Shown here: piece by piece, positions 22,410 to 31,699 of the stretch
Numbering within the stretch: position 1 is the stretch's first letter
Layout: each line of letters opens with the position of its first letter
Source of the DNA: Neomesorhizobium sp963726065
GTDB lineage: Bacteria; Pseudomonadota; Alphaproteobacteria; Rhizobiales; Rhizobiaceae
Assembly (NCBI GenBank): GCA_963726065.1
Contig: CAVSAU010000010.1
Coordinates: 62,001 to 126,000, forward strand
Length of the DNA: 64,000 bases
Reading direction: 5' to 3'
Translations under genes and position numbers: made by a program
Notes under the pieces: model-generated
Told to the model about the DNA's origin: nothing
Seen by the model: the letters and a program-made list of their open reading frames with translations, nothing else
Database searches by the model: none

Positions 22410-22953
22410 CAGCGGGCCTGCTCCATTGTAAGCCACCCTGCTATTTGTCCGGCGGCCTCGTTCGCCGACAGGTCGGTGACGTCGAGCCGCAGCAGCCGGT
22501 CTCCGCCGTGATCGAGCAACGGACGCTGGTTCACATTGCTTTGGACCATCTCGATATTTCGCGGCTTGCGCTTGCCCACCCGCTCCGGACTTTGGATGCG
22601 GCGTTCGTTTTCCTCCGGTGAACAGGACAGAACCACCACGAACAAGGGCAGCCGCGCTTCCGGGCGAGCGCGATGACTGCCTCCCAGTTCTCGATGCCCC
22701 ACGGCGAACCCTGCGAGTACCCGTTTGTGAGGATCACAGGCGTCGCGGCGGGCAAGTCGAGCACGAGGAAGTAGGCGGTTTCGCGCACAGCACGCACCGT
22801 CTCGTAAAAAGCCGGGCTGTTAAGCTCGGTCAACGCGAAAGCGACGTGGTACATGCTGTGATTGTCCAGCAGCTTTGCGCCCAGCCGCTCGGCGAGCAGC
22901 CGTCCGATGGTGAGTTTCCCGACGCCGGGATAGCTGTTGATATGCACGATCAT
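22409..22953 (-). CDS. P-loop NTPase/small-molecule kinase (one frameshift)
   Basis: AAA-type kinase of the shikimate/adenylate-kinase-like group. The start MIVHINSYPGVGKLTIG contains the Walker A loop, with Leu in place of the usual Ser/Thr immediately after the Lys; the Thr follows one residue later. LDLPAATPVILTNGYSQG, the VVVLSCSPEENERR lid-like segment and RPLLDHGGDRLLRLDVT complete it. A missing base near 22660 shifts the frame; corrected, it is 181 residues. An alternative ATG lies at 22968. Its stop overlaps the start of the YdeI-family gene. The substrate is unknown. Confidence 0.75.
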
Positions 22954-23032
22954 GGACTTGCCCGGCATCACCTGAATACCAACATACACATAGCTGGGTC
23001 AGGTATCATCCGATGCCGCCTGTATCAACGAA

Positions 23033-23061
23033 AAGGCCCGCCCGGTGGCCGGGCGGGCCTT
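23033..23061 (-). terminator. Strong terminator downstream of the 5'-nucleotidase gene
   Basis: A perfect 13-bp GC-rich stem (AAGGCCCGCCCGG at 23033-23045 with CCGGGCGGGCCTT at 23049-23061) has a 3-base loop. Read on the minus strand it ends in TTTT. It lies 24 bases past the stop at 23085 and before the next minus-strand gene. Confidence 0.88.
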
Positions 23062-23084
23062 GCAGTCGAATTCTATGGCGGCGA

Positions 23085-25041
23085 TCAGCTTGCCGGCGGC
23101 AGCTTCAGCGTCGTGCCCACAAACAGATGGCGTGGGCGCAGGCCCGGATTGGCATCCGAAATCAGCTTCCACTTCTCGCCGTCGCCGTAAATCTTCTCGG
23201 CGATGTCCCACAGCGTGTCGCCGGCGGCGATCACGTGTTCGCCGGGGTTGGCGGCTGCTGCGGCCGGCGCCGCCGCGGTCGCGGCGGCTGTCGCCGTCCC
23301 GCCCTCCACCTTGGGCGGCTGGTTGGCGATGTCGCCCGATGCCGCCGGCAGTTCAGGCAGCGGCGCGGTCGCGGTCGGCGCCGCGGCTGTGTCGGCGGGC
23401 TTGGCGGCCTCGGCCGGTCCTGCCGGAACAGCAGCCGCGATCTCGGTGATGCGGCCGTCGAGCTTCGGGGTGTAGGGGCGGTTGGAGCTCAGATAGTCGG
23501 CTACCAGCTGCTCCAGTCCCGGGCCGTAGTCATAGGCCTTCTCGGCCTTCTCGGCGAACAGCTCGTAGCCGTCGCCACCGGCGCGCACGAAGTTGTTGGT
23601 GGCGATTGAGTAGGTCTTGGCGTCGTCAAGCGGCACCCAGGCGCCGCCTTCCATCACCTCCACCGACTTCAGCCGGCCGCCATTCGGCGCCACCGACTTG
23701 TCGAAGGAATATTTGAGGCCGGCGACCTGCGGGAACTTGCCCTTCACCTCTTCGATCTCGGACAGGCCGCTTTCCAGCGACGCCCTGAGGTCGGCGCCCT
23801 TCAGCTGGAAGGTCGCCAGCGTGTTCTGGAAGGGCAGCACGGTCAGCACTTCGCCCATCGTCACCACGCCCTTGTCGATCGAGGCGCGGATGCCGCCGCC
23901 ATTCTGGATGGCGATGGTGACGCCCTGGTCCTTGGTGCGGTCCAGCATGGCGTCGGCGATCAGATTGCCCATCGCGCATTCGCGGGCGCGGCAGTTGTCG
24001 CGGCTGCCGTCGATGGCGTCGGTGGATTCGGCGACTTCCTTGTTCTTCAGCTCCTCGATTGGCGCGCCGAGTTCCTTGATGCGGGCAAGCACGGCTGCGT
24101 CGGGCGTGATCGCATTGTCGAGGTAGATCGGGTCGCCGGTGGCTTCCTTGACGACGCCGTTGTCGTCGAACACCACCTTGATCTCGCCGAGATATTTCGA
24201 ATAGGAGGCCGCCTGCACCACCGGCACCTTCGAGCCTTCCGGATTGTCGACGATGGTCGGGTAGGGGCCCTCCGCCTTGGGGTCGGTCTTGGACAGCAGC
24301 GAATGCGAGTGGCCGCCGATGACCACGTCGATGCCGGGGATCTTGGCGATGACGTCGCGCTCGCGCGTATAGCCGATGTGGGTGACGGCGATGATCTTGT
24401 TGACGCCCTCGGCCTTCAGCTTCTCCACTTCGGCGGTGATCGCCTTGACGTCGTCGTCGATGGCGATGTTGGGGCCGGGGGAGGCGAGTTCGGGCGTATC
24501 GTTGGTGATGCCGCCGATGACGCCGATCTTCTGGCCGCCGACATCGAGCACGACCGACGACTTGACCTTGCCGGAGGCGCCGGACTTTTCATTGGGATGC
24601 ACGTTGGCGCCGAGCACCGGGAACTGCGCCTTGTCGAGGAACGGCACAAGCGCTATCCTCGCCGTCGTCGAATTCGTGGTTGCCAAGCGCCATGACGTCG
24701 GGCTTCATCTGGTTGAGGAACTCAAGCTCGGCCTGGCCTTTGTAGGTTGTGTAGAAGAGCGAGCCCTGGAAATTGTCGCCGGCGCTGAGGAACAGCACAT
24801 TCTGGCCCTTGAGCTTGTCGCGTTCCTGGTTGAGCGCGGTGACGAGCCGCGCCGCGCCGCCAATGCACTCTCCCTTGCCTTCCTCCTCGGCCGAGCAGGT
24901 CGATTCGAACTTGTTGTTCGATTCGATGCGGCTGTGCCAGTCGTTGATATGAAGGATGTTCAATGTGTAGTCGGCAAAGGAAGGTGCTGCCGACATGGCG
25001 AGCGCCGATGCCGAAAGCGCGAGTGCGGCAAGTTTCTTCAT
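23085..25041 (-). CDS. Secreted 5'-nucleotidase/2',3'-cyclic phosphodiesterase with C-terminal LysM domain (one frameshift)
   Basis: Periplasmic nucleotide hydrolase of the UshA/CpdB class. The start ATG at 25041 follows GGGAGATC and opens a Sec signal peptide (MKKLAALALSAS...SFA). The metallophosphatase motifs are HINDWHS, SAGDNFQGS, GNHEFDDG and GGHSHS. The 5_nucleotid_C domain has AIQNGGGIRASIDKG and TNNFVRAGGDGY. A Pro/Ala linker then leads to a C-terminal LysM (GDTLWDIAEKIYGDGEKW), which would anchor the enzyme to peptidoglycan. One extra base near 24660 breaks the frame; corrected length is 651 residues. The LysM fusion is unusual for the family. Confidence 0.9.
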
Positions 25042-25175
25042 GCTTGATCTCCCAAACAATTTTGCAGGGCTGGCGTTAGCGCAATTCGTTGTCAGATTTG
25101 TTTCAGCCCCGTAATCCAATCATGTTCCCACCGTGTTTTGCCCGATGCAAGTGGAATCGGCTGGGGTATACGGCC

Positions 25176-26429
25176 TTATCCGCTGTAGTCGCGCTCGTCG
25201 GAAATGACCTTGCCGTCATTGGGCAGCGAACCGGCTTCGGCCAGCACCACGCCGCCGCCCATTCTGGTGATTTCGCGCAGCGACGCTTCCACCGGCTTCA
25301 GCTCGATCGGACGACCGCTAGCCGGCTCCACATGCAGCGTCATGGCGTCGCGTTCGCCGTCGCGCACAACTACCAGACGCGCCTTGGCGACTTCGGGATG
25401 ACGCCGCACGATCTCGGCGACCTGCTTTGGATCGACGAACATGCCCTTGACCTTGGTGCGCTGGTCGGCGCGGCCCATCCAGCCCTTGATCCTGGTGTTG
25501 GTGCGCCCGCAGGGCGAACGGCCGGGCAGCACGGCCGACAGGTCGCCGGTGCCGAGACGCACCAACGGGTAGTCGGGATTGAAGCTGGTGACGACGAGTT
25601 CGCCGACTTCGCCTTCCGGAACCGGATCGCCGGTGCCGGGGCGCACAATCTCGACGATCAGGTTTTCGCTGACCACCATGCCGGGGTGGGGCGTGCCGTC
25701 CTCTGCCGCCGTCTCGTAGGCGATGACGCCGAATTCGGCGGTGGCGTAACATTGCAGCACCTTGACGCCGCGCCCGGCATATTCGGCGCGCAGCGACGGA
25801 AACAGCGCGCCCGCCGAAACGAGGCCAAGGCGGAAGCAGGAAAGATCCTTGCCCATCTCGCTGGCGCGGTCGAGCAACACCTTCAGGAAATCCGGCGTGC
25901 CGCAATAGACTTGCGGGCGCAGCGTCGCCGCCGCCTCCACCTGCATATCGGTGTTGCCGGTGCCGGCGGGGAATACCATGCAGCCTAGCGCGCGCGCTCC
26001 TTCATCGAGAATGAAGCCGCCGGGCGTCATGTGGTAGGCGAAGGCGTTGTGGACGATGTCGCCGGGGCGGATGCCTGCCGCGTGGAAGGCGCGCGCCGAG
26101 GCCCATGGATCGGCGCCGAGGCCCTGCGGTTCCCACAAGGGCCCCGGCGACTGGAAGACACGGCCACCCTTCAGCGCCGCGATATTGGCGAAGCCGCCGA
26201 AAGGCGGATTTTCGGCCTGGAATGCCATCAGTACGGTTTTGCGCAGCACCGGCAGGGCCGCAAGCTGCGCCCGGCCGCCAACGGCGTCGAGGTCGACGCC
26301 CGCCAGCCATTTTGCCAGTCCCGGCGCGTTGGCGGATGCTTGCCTTAGAAACTCCGGCAGGCGGGCAAAGAGATGCCGCTCCCGTTCGGCCGGATCGCGC
26401 ATTTCCAGTGCGTCATAAGGTATGCTCAT
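25176..26429 (-). CDS. Phenylacetate-CoA ligase-like AMP-forming ligase
   Basis: 417 residues of the PaaK-like branch of the ANL superfamily: carboxylate + ATP + CoA gives acyl-CoA + AMP. Visible landmarks are FQSPGPLWEPQG (replacing the canonical P-loop), CYATAEFGVIAYE (the A5-like adenylate contact), YPLVRLGTGDLSAVLPG (with the ribose-binding Asp), and KVKGMFVDPKQV before the C-terminal lid domain. The final catalytic Lys region is SLPNDGKVISDERDY. The substrate is not identifiable; there are no paa genes nearby. It stands alone and intact. Confidence 0.85.
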   Translation of the reverse strand: MSIPYDALEMRDPAERERHLFARLPEFLRQASANAPGLAKWLAGVDLDAVGGRAQLAALPVLRKTVLMAFQAENPPFGGFANIAALKGGRVFQSPGPLWEPQGLGADPWASARAFHAAGIRPGDIVHNAFAYHMTPGGFILDEGARALGCMVFPAGTGNTDMQVEAAATLRPQVYCGTPDFLKVLLDRASEMGKDLSCFRLGLVSAGALFPSLRAEYAGRGVKVLQCYATAEFGVIAYETAAEDGTPHPGMVVSENLIVEIVRPGTGDPVPEGEVGELVVTSFNPDYPLVRLGTGDLSAVLPGRSPCGRTNTRIKGWMGRADQRTKVKGMFVDPKQVAEIVRRHPEVAKARLVVVRDGERDAMTLHVEPASGRPIELKPVEASLREITRMGGGVVLAEAGSLPNDGKVISDERDYSG

Positions 26430-26581
26430 CCGGCTTTGTCCCTCCCCGGTCGATGCCGTTTATGGCAACGGGGAGGCGATGACGCAAGCGGCGCCAGAGC
26501 GTTTCCGGCACGTGGCAGCGCGAGGCGTATGCCTGTTCGGCTGCCATTTGCAGGCAGGCATCACCTGAACATCGACATAGC

Positions 26582-26965
26582 CTAGGAAACGGCTCTCGGA
26601 CGGCGGGTCAGCACGAAGGTCTGGCCTGCGGAACTGGTGCAGTTGAGCTGGTCGGGCGAAGCCAGCGCGCAATTCACATTGGTGGTCGTCTGGCGGATTA
26701 GCGAAATCACGGTGATTTCCACGGTGCGCGCATCGGCCATGCGATAGCTGCCGTCGGCAAGCTTGTTGCCGGTGTCGGTGGCCACCGTCTCGAAGACGCC
26801 GCCCGAGAAGCGGGAGACCGCCACGCCGTCGGTGCTCAACCATTCGCCTTCAACCGAAGGCGCCCGGCCAAAACCGCCGCCGCCAGGCCCGCCGCTCATG
26901 CAGCCGGCCAGCAAGGCTGCCGCCGAAAGCGTGCCGGCTGAAAATAGTCTGCGCGCTGTGAACAT
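26582..26965 (-). CDS. omp10: Omp10-type outer-membrane lipoprotein
   Basis: 127 residues. The lipoprotein signal MFTARRLFSAGTLSAAALLAGC places the lipidated Cys at residue 22, followed by a Gly-rich flexible stretch. The mature domain (EGEWLSTDGVAVSRFSGG, VFETVATDTGNKLADG, NCALASPDQLNCTSSAG, FVLTRR) matches the Brucella/rhizobial Omp10 surface-lipoprotein pattern, including the two Cys in NCA...NCTS. The fold resembles the AprI/Inh beta-barrel inhibitors. The role is in the outer membrane; the exact function is unknown. Monocistronic. Confidence 0.87.
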   Translation of the reverse strand: MFTARRLFSAGTLSAAALLAGCMSGGPGGGGFGRAPSVEGEWLSTDGVAVSRFSGGVFETVATDTGNKLADGSYRMADARTVEITVISLIRQTTTNVNCALASPDQLNCTSSAGQTFVLTRRPRAVS

Positions 26966-27052
26966 CGTTTCAATCCTCTCCTCAGTCCGCCCCTGTTCAA
27001 TCGCCTGATTTCAGGGCGATTGCAAGGCATTCCACCCTTGCGTCAAACGCAT

Positions 27053-27086
27053 GGAGCCCGGTTCCGACCAACCGGAACCGGGCTCC
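27053..27086. terminator. 14-bp hairpin, probable terminator of the homospermidine synthase gene
   Basis: GGAGCCCGGTTCCG (27053-27066) pairs perfectly with CGGAACCGGGCTCC (27073-27086) over a 6-base loop, 62 bases downstream of the hss stop on the minus strand. No long T-run follows on the minus strand; the plus side has TTGTTTT. Confidence 0.6.
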
Positions 27087-27148
27087 AAACTATTGTTTTA
27101 CCTCGATCTTGTTCGAAACCCGGCTCAACCTGCCCGGGTGCGCGCCGT

Positions 27149-28595
27149 CTAACGAACGAGAATGTTGCGAAACTGCCACGGGTCCTTGGCGTCGATGTCC
27201 TCGGCAAACAGTCCCGGGCGGCCATCGATCGGCGTCCAGTCGGTATAGTAGCCCTTGACCGGCCCGAGATACGGCAACTGCACTTCGAGGCAGCGGCGGT
27301 AATCCATTTCGTCGGCTTCGACGATGCCGGCTTGCGGGTTTTCCAGAGCCCAGACCATGCCGGCGAGCACGGCCGAGGTGACCTGCATGCCGGTGGCGTT
27401 CTGGTAAGGCGCCAGAGCGCGGGCCTCATCCAGCGTCAGCTGCGAGCCGTACCAGTAGGCGTTCTTCTTGTGACCGTAGAGCAGCACGCCGAGCTCGTCG
27501 GAGCCGTCGACCAGTTCGTTCTCGTCGAGCACGTGGAAGGTCTCTTGCGCCTTGCCGGTCGCACCGAAAATCTCGTGCAGCGACAGCACGGCGTCGTTGC
27601 AGGGGTGATAGGCGTAGTGGCAGGTCGGGCGATAGGTGACCTCGCCCTTCTTGTCGCGCACGGTGAAGAAATCGGCGATCGAGATCGCCTCGTTGTGGGT
27701 GACCAGGAAGCCATATTGCGCACCGGGCGTCGGGCACCAGGTGCGTACCCGCGTGTTGGCGCCCGGCCTGTTCGAGAAAAATGCCCGCCTTGGAGCCTTT
27801 CTTGTGCTTCCTGCCGTTCTTGGGCATCCACTTCTCGTGCGTGCCCCAGCCGAGTTCGGCCGGCTGCATGCCCTCGGAGATGAAGCCCTCGACCGACCAG
27901 GTGTTCCAGAAGGCATTCATCGGCTTCGGCTTCTTGGTGCGCTGGGTGTCGCGCTCGGCAATGTGGACGCCCTTGACGCCGGCCTTCTTCATCAGTTTGG
28001 CCCAGCCTTCGCGATCGCCCTCGGCAGGCTCTTTGAAGTTGATCTTCAGGTCACCAGCGAGGTTGAGCAGCGCCTGCTTGACGAGCCAGGAGACCATGCC
28101 GGGATTGGCGCCGCAGGTGGAGATCGCGGTGGCGCCGCCGGGGTTCTTGCGCTTTTCCTCCAGCAGCGTTTCGCGCAGCGCATAGTTGGTGCGCGAGGCG
28201 TTGTCGGCCTTGGCGTCGAAATAGAAGCCGAGCCACGGCTCGACCACGGTGTCGATGTAGAGCACGCCGAGCTCGCGGCAGAAGCGCATCAGGTCGACGG
28301 AGCCGGTATCGACCGAGAGGTTGACGCAGAAGCCCTGGCCGCCGCCCTTGGTCAGTAGCGGCTTCAGAAGCTTCTTGTAATTCTTCTTGGTGACCGCTTC
28401 CTGCACGAAGGCGATGCCGCGATCATCGAGCAGCTTGCGGTCGGTATCGCGGGGGTCGACGACCGTCATGTGCGACTTGTCGAATTTGAAATGGCGTTCG
28501 ATGAGGGGAAGCGTTCCACGGCCGATCGAGCCGAAGCCGATCATCACGACAGGACCTGTAATTTCACCGTACACAGGCCATTTTTCATTCGCCAT
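27149..28595 (-). CDS. hss: Homospermidine synthase (one frameshift)
   Basis: NAD-dependent enzyme that joins putrescine units (or spermidine and putrescine) into sym-homospermidine, the main long polyamine of rhizobia. The N-terminal Rossmann motif is VVMIGFGSIGRGTLPLIERH. Other landmarks are CVNLSVDTGSVDLMRF, STCGANPGMVSWLVKQ and HNEAISIADFFTVRD. The C-terminus has GHKKNAYWYGSQLT. The start ATG at 28595 lies 11 bases after AAGGAG; the frame itself opens at a GTG at 28622. One extra base near 27770 breaks the frame; corrected length is 481 residues, normal for Hss. It pairs metabolically with the ornithine/lysine decarboxylase at 57-58 kb. Confidence 0.9.
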
Positions 28596-28743
28596 TTTCG
28601 GGGGCACTCCTTCTCTTTTCACAAATTAGTTGGGCTTTTTCACAAAGCAGGTTGGCTTTTCGCAAAACAACCGGGCCCCGATGGCCCGGCTGTTGCAGCT
28701 AAACCATACAGGCTTGTCACAATAAAGCGAATCTACGCTGGCC

Positions 28744-29694
28744 TTACGGGCCGCGCACGCCTTCTCCCACAAGGGAATGAGGGAGCGCGGTCGCCGCGAT
28801 CTCGTTGAGGTAATCGACCAGCCGGTCGCGGTCGGCCGTCAGGCCCTTGTAGTCCAGCTGCGCGGTGTCGAGGTCCGAAAGCTGCGCGGCGAAGGACGAG
28901 GCGAGCGTCGCGCGGTCGGAATGCCGGGCCAGCACGCCCAGCGGATCGAGATAGATGCGGATGGTGAAAAGGATGTCGCCCGATTTCGGCAGTTTGCGCA
29001 GCGTCTGGCGTTCGACCCGGATGAAGGCGCTGGCGAAATCCGCGTCGCCGGCGAATTTCGAGGGGCGCTTCTCGGCGCGTTCGTCGCGCTGCCGGCCGGA
29101 CAGCGGGTGGTAGAGATCGGCATTGGCCTGCAGCGACCAGTTCCACCGCTGCACCGGCTGCGCCAGCCTGTCGAACATGCGCACGATCAGTTCGTTCATG
29201 CGCGTGCCCTGGCCGAAATCCGGCACCGGGCCGTGGATCTCATGCAGCGGCTTGCCGAACTTTTCCTCCAGCGACCACGAGGAAGGAAAGCACAGCGAGC
29301 CGGCTGCCAGCCGCCAGCCGCTTTCACCTTTGCGCATCAGAATCAGGTCTTCCTGGACGAGCATGGAGGCCATGCACAGCGGCGCGATGTCCGTCGCGGC
29401 CCTTATCGGCTCCAGCTGCGCGTCAACGCGCTTGCGCACGCATCCGCGTGGATCGATGCGCGCATGCTCTGCGGCAAGATGGTCCACGATCAGGTCGAGC
29501 ACTTCCTGCTGCGCGTCACGCGTCTGCGCCTCCTCGACGAAGACCAGCCCGGGAATCTCGGCGTAAAGCCGCGCCTTCTCCGCCAGGTAGGCGTCGTAGT
29601 GCGCGTCGACCTCGATCCAGTCCTTCAGGTCGAGCTGCTTCAGGCCGATGGTGAACGGCTTCGATGAGCCGTCATAAGGCGTATGGGCAATCAT
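28744..29694 (-). CDS. DUF3445 family, heme-dependent oxidative N-demethylase-like protein
   Basis: 316 residues from the ATG at 29694 (MIAHTPYDGSSKPFTIGLKQLD), which fits the family start better than the frame opening at 29802. The core shows the DUF3445 (PF11927) pattern: LDLIVDHLAAEHARIDP, LCMASMLVQEDLILMRKGE, CFPSSWSLEEKFGKPLHEIHGPVPDF and the late RVERQTLRKLPKSGDILFTIRIYLDPL. Characterised relatives are alpha-subunit-like heme enzymes that demethylate amines. The last residues (HSLVGEGVRGP) are encoded by an intergenic-type repeat, so the natural C-terminus may have been replaced. Confidence 0.8.
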   Translation of the reverse strand: MIAHTPYDGSSKPFTIGLKQLDLKDWIEVDAHYDAYLAEKARLYAEIPGLVFVEEAQTRDAQQEVLDLIVDHLAAEHARIDPRGCVRKRVDAQLEPIRAATDIAPLCMASMLVQEDLILMRKGESGWRLAAGSLCFPSSWSLEEKFGKPLHEIHGPVPDFGQGTRMNELIVRMFDRLAQPVQRWNWSLQANADLYHPLSGRQRDERAEKRPSKFAGDADFASAFIRVERQTLRKLPKSGDILFTIRIYLDPLGVLARHSDRATLASSFAAQLSDLDTAQLDYKGLTADRDRLVDYLNEIAATALPHSLVGEGVRGP

Positions 29695-30126
29695 GCTGGT
29701 GGCGAACTGAGTGAAGGGAACCCCAGGCGATCGGTCTTGGTATCGCGCAACACGGGGCAGCGTGAGCTGCATTTTATGGCTTGAATTGTGTGGAGGAAGC
29801 AACCCGGCGGCGTGGCTTGGGCGGGGGGTGAGGTGGGGCGCACGTCCGCCGGGTTAAGAACCGAAGCCTTTGGCAATGAGACTTCGGGCACGAACCGCAG
29901 GTTTCTGCCCGCGTTGTTCTTCCGTATGTGCCTGTAGAATGAGTGATGCTGGCACAGTCTGGTTCGATCGACGCACTCTTTTGCCAGGGAAAAGCAACCA
30001 CGAATTTTCGAGTGTTCTGGGCGATGAACTCGACGAAGGTGCGATCCATGGACTCTGAAGATCGACACGAACAATGATATTTGTATCACTTTCGAATAGG
30101 ATATGGTGTTCCATAAAGAACAGATT
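29695..30126. other. Intergenic stretch with lower GC and no convincing gene
   Basis: Clearly lower GC than its surroundings, especially 30050-30130. On the minus strand, short open frames in two phases read MEHHILFESDTNIIVRVDLQSP and MDRTFVEFIAQNTRKFVVAF. They meet near 30050 and could be remnants of one small protein broken by a shift, but neither has codon usage like its neighbours and I recognise no family. The promoter of the DUF3445 gene must lie at its left end. Confidence 0.4.
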
Positions 30127-30807
30127 TTAATATTTCCTGTTTCTGAGATGTGGATTGTCGTGTAAAACCACATTCAACAGAGAGTTATGAACTTCCAATT
30201 TTCCGTTGTACTCGATGAATCCGAGTTTGCGGAATTTATTCATGAAGGTGCTCACACGCGATCTTGTCGTGCCTACCATCTCGGCGAGCGTCTCTTGGCT
30301 TAATTTACCTATGACACGTTGCGGCTCGCCCTCCTTGCCGAAATTCGCCATCAGCAGAAGCAATCTTGCCAGGCGCTTCTCGCTCGAATTGAAAAGCTGG
30401 TCCACCAAGTCCTCCTCGACCCGCGCGTTCCTCGCCAACAGAAACGACATGAACATCTCGGAGAACCGCGGTTCGTCGTGGAGAACGCGTGTAATTGAAG
30501 CTTTGTCGAGGCGCGTAATGACGCAATCCGTGATTGCAGACACTGTCGCCAGGCGCAATTCCTGGCCCGTCAGGCAGCCTTCGCCGAAAAAGTCGCCGCT
30601 TCCATGGAGGGCGACAACCGCCTCTTTGCCTTGCGTGGACACGACAAAGACTTTGACAGTGCCCTTCTGGAGATAGAAGACGGAATCCGCCGGGTCGCCC
30701 TGCGAGAAGATTCTCTGGTTCTTGCTGTACGTCGCGACAGTCTTGCCGCTATCCACCGTGTTGAGGAAAACTTTCGCATCGAACGGACGCGTCTTAGGCT
30801 TTGCCAT
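30127..30807 (-). CDS. Crp/Fnr-family transcriptional regulator
   Basis: 226 residues. The N-terminal cyclic-nucleotide-binding beta-roll (YSKNQRIFSQGDPADSVFYLQKGTVKVFVV) is followed by GSGDFFGEGCLTG, which resembles the phosphate-binding cassette but lacks the canonical RxSS, so cAMP binding is doubtful. No FNR-type N-terminal cysteines are visible. The C-terminal HTH_Crp is KLSQETLAEMVGTTRSRVSTFMNKFRKLGFIEY. This subgroup is common in rhizobia; its targets are unknown. Monocistronic, in a low-GC stretch. Confidence 0.88.
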   Translation of the reverse strand: MAKPKTRPFDAKVFLNTVDSGKTVATYSKNQRIFSQGDPADSVFYLQKGTVKVFVVSTQGKEAVVALHGSGDFFGEGCLTGQELRLATVSAITDCVITRLDKASITRVLHDEPRFSEMFMSFLLARNARVEEDLVDQLFNSSEKRLARLLLLMANFGKEGEPQRVIGKLSQETLAEMVGTTRSRVSTFMNKFRKLGFIEYNGKLEVHNSLLNVVLHDNPHLRNRKY

Positions 30808-30964
30808 GCCACGTTCCCCTTCTTTTATGGCGAAGCGATACTATAATTCTTTTTTGGCTCTGTGGTGAAATCACTTGATTTTACTGAGGCGCTACTTGTT
30901 CCAGTATGAACGGGTTGGCCAATTGTGTCTGTGGAAGCGCATTTTGGCCGCATCGCTCGCGCCT

Positions 30965-30990
30965 CCCTCTCCCCGTAGGTACGGGGAGAG
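30965..30990. repeat. Copy of the CTCTCCCCGT/ACGGGGAG palindromic repeat
   Basis: CCTCTCCCCGTA (30965-30976) pairs with TACGGGGAGAGG (30979-30990) in the 229-base gap between pabC and the Crp/Fnr gene. Nothing else is seen in the gap. Confidence 0.7.
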
Positions 30991-31036
30991 GGGTTGGCGG
31001 CCACGCTTGCTCCGAATTCAAGGGTGGGGACAACGC

Positions 31037-31699
31037 CTAGGCGGCTCGCGCTGCGATCAGCCCTCTCAGCGAATTGCCGACAAAAACCGCCTTGGCCGAT
31101 TTCAGGTCGTCGAAGCCGAAAACCGCTTCCTCGGCCTTGCCCTCGTCCAGCAGTTCGCCGCGCAGGATGCCTGGCAGCAGGCCGCAGTCGAGACGCGGCG
31201 TCAAAAGCACGCCGTCGCCGAAATCGGCGAAGACGTTGGTGATGGTGCCTTCGCACAATTCACCGTGCTCGTTGACGAGCAGAACCTCGTCGGCTTGGCC
31301 GGCAAGATATTCGGCGCGGGCCCGCACATAGGCGACGCGCCAGCTGGTCTTGTGGCGCAGCAGCGTGTCGGTGGATGAGAGCCGCATCCGCGCCAGCCTG
31401 AGCTTCCATACCTTGTCGGCGGCGAGCGGTTCGTAAGGCTGCGCCGAGGCCGACGCGGTGCCGTCACGCGGCAGCACCAGCCGGGTGCGCATCGGCGTGG
31501 CGGAGCGGCCGACGGCGCCCGCCAGCGCCTCGCCGACATTTTGCGGGTCGCAGGCAAAGCCGAGTTCCGCCGCCGAGGCGTATAGCCGTGCCAGATGCCG
31601 GTCGAGCCGCACGAAGCCGGCTCCGGGCTCCCAGCGCAAGGTTTCGATCAGCTCGAAACCGGCACTGTCCCCGTCGCGAAGCGGGCTTTCAGCAGGCAT
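31037..31699 (-). CDS. pabC: Aminodeoxychorismate lyase-type class IV aminotransferase
   Basis: PLP enzyme expected to convert 4-amino-4-deoxychorismate to p-aminobenzoate and pyruvate for folate synthesis. Visible are FELIETLRWEPGAGFVRLDRHLARL, KTSWRVAYVRARAEY with the PLP Lys, EVLLVNEHGELCEGTITNVF, and the TPRLDCGLLPGILRGELL segment. Its reading frame begins inside the pabB gene (52-base overlap), and conserved sequence runs straight from one frame into the other. The native product may therefore be a single bifunctional PabB-PabC of about 591 residues, with a missing base near 31670. Confidence 0.82.
   Translation of the reverse strand: MPAESPLRDGDSAGFELIETLRWEPGAGFVRLDRHLARLYASAAELGFACDPQNVGEALAGAVGRSATPMRTRLVLPRDGTASASAQPYEPLAADKVWKLRLARMRLSSTDTLLRHKTSWRVAYVRARAEYLAGQADEVLLVNEHGELCEGTITNVFADFGDGVLLTPRLDCGLLPGILRGELLDEGKAEEAVFGFDDLKSAKAVFVGNSLRGLIAARAA

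Noticed and set aside
23033..23061. A palindromic mobile repeat
   Set aside because: The perfect stem with short loop and T-run right after a stop is better explained as an ordinary terminator.
26440..26581. A riboswitch or gene between omp10 and the acyl-CoA ligase
   Set aside because: I see only inverted fragments of GC-rich repeat-like sequence after the omp10 stop, without a defined fold or ORF.
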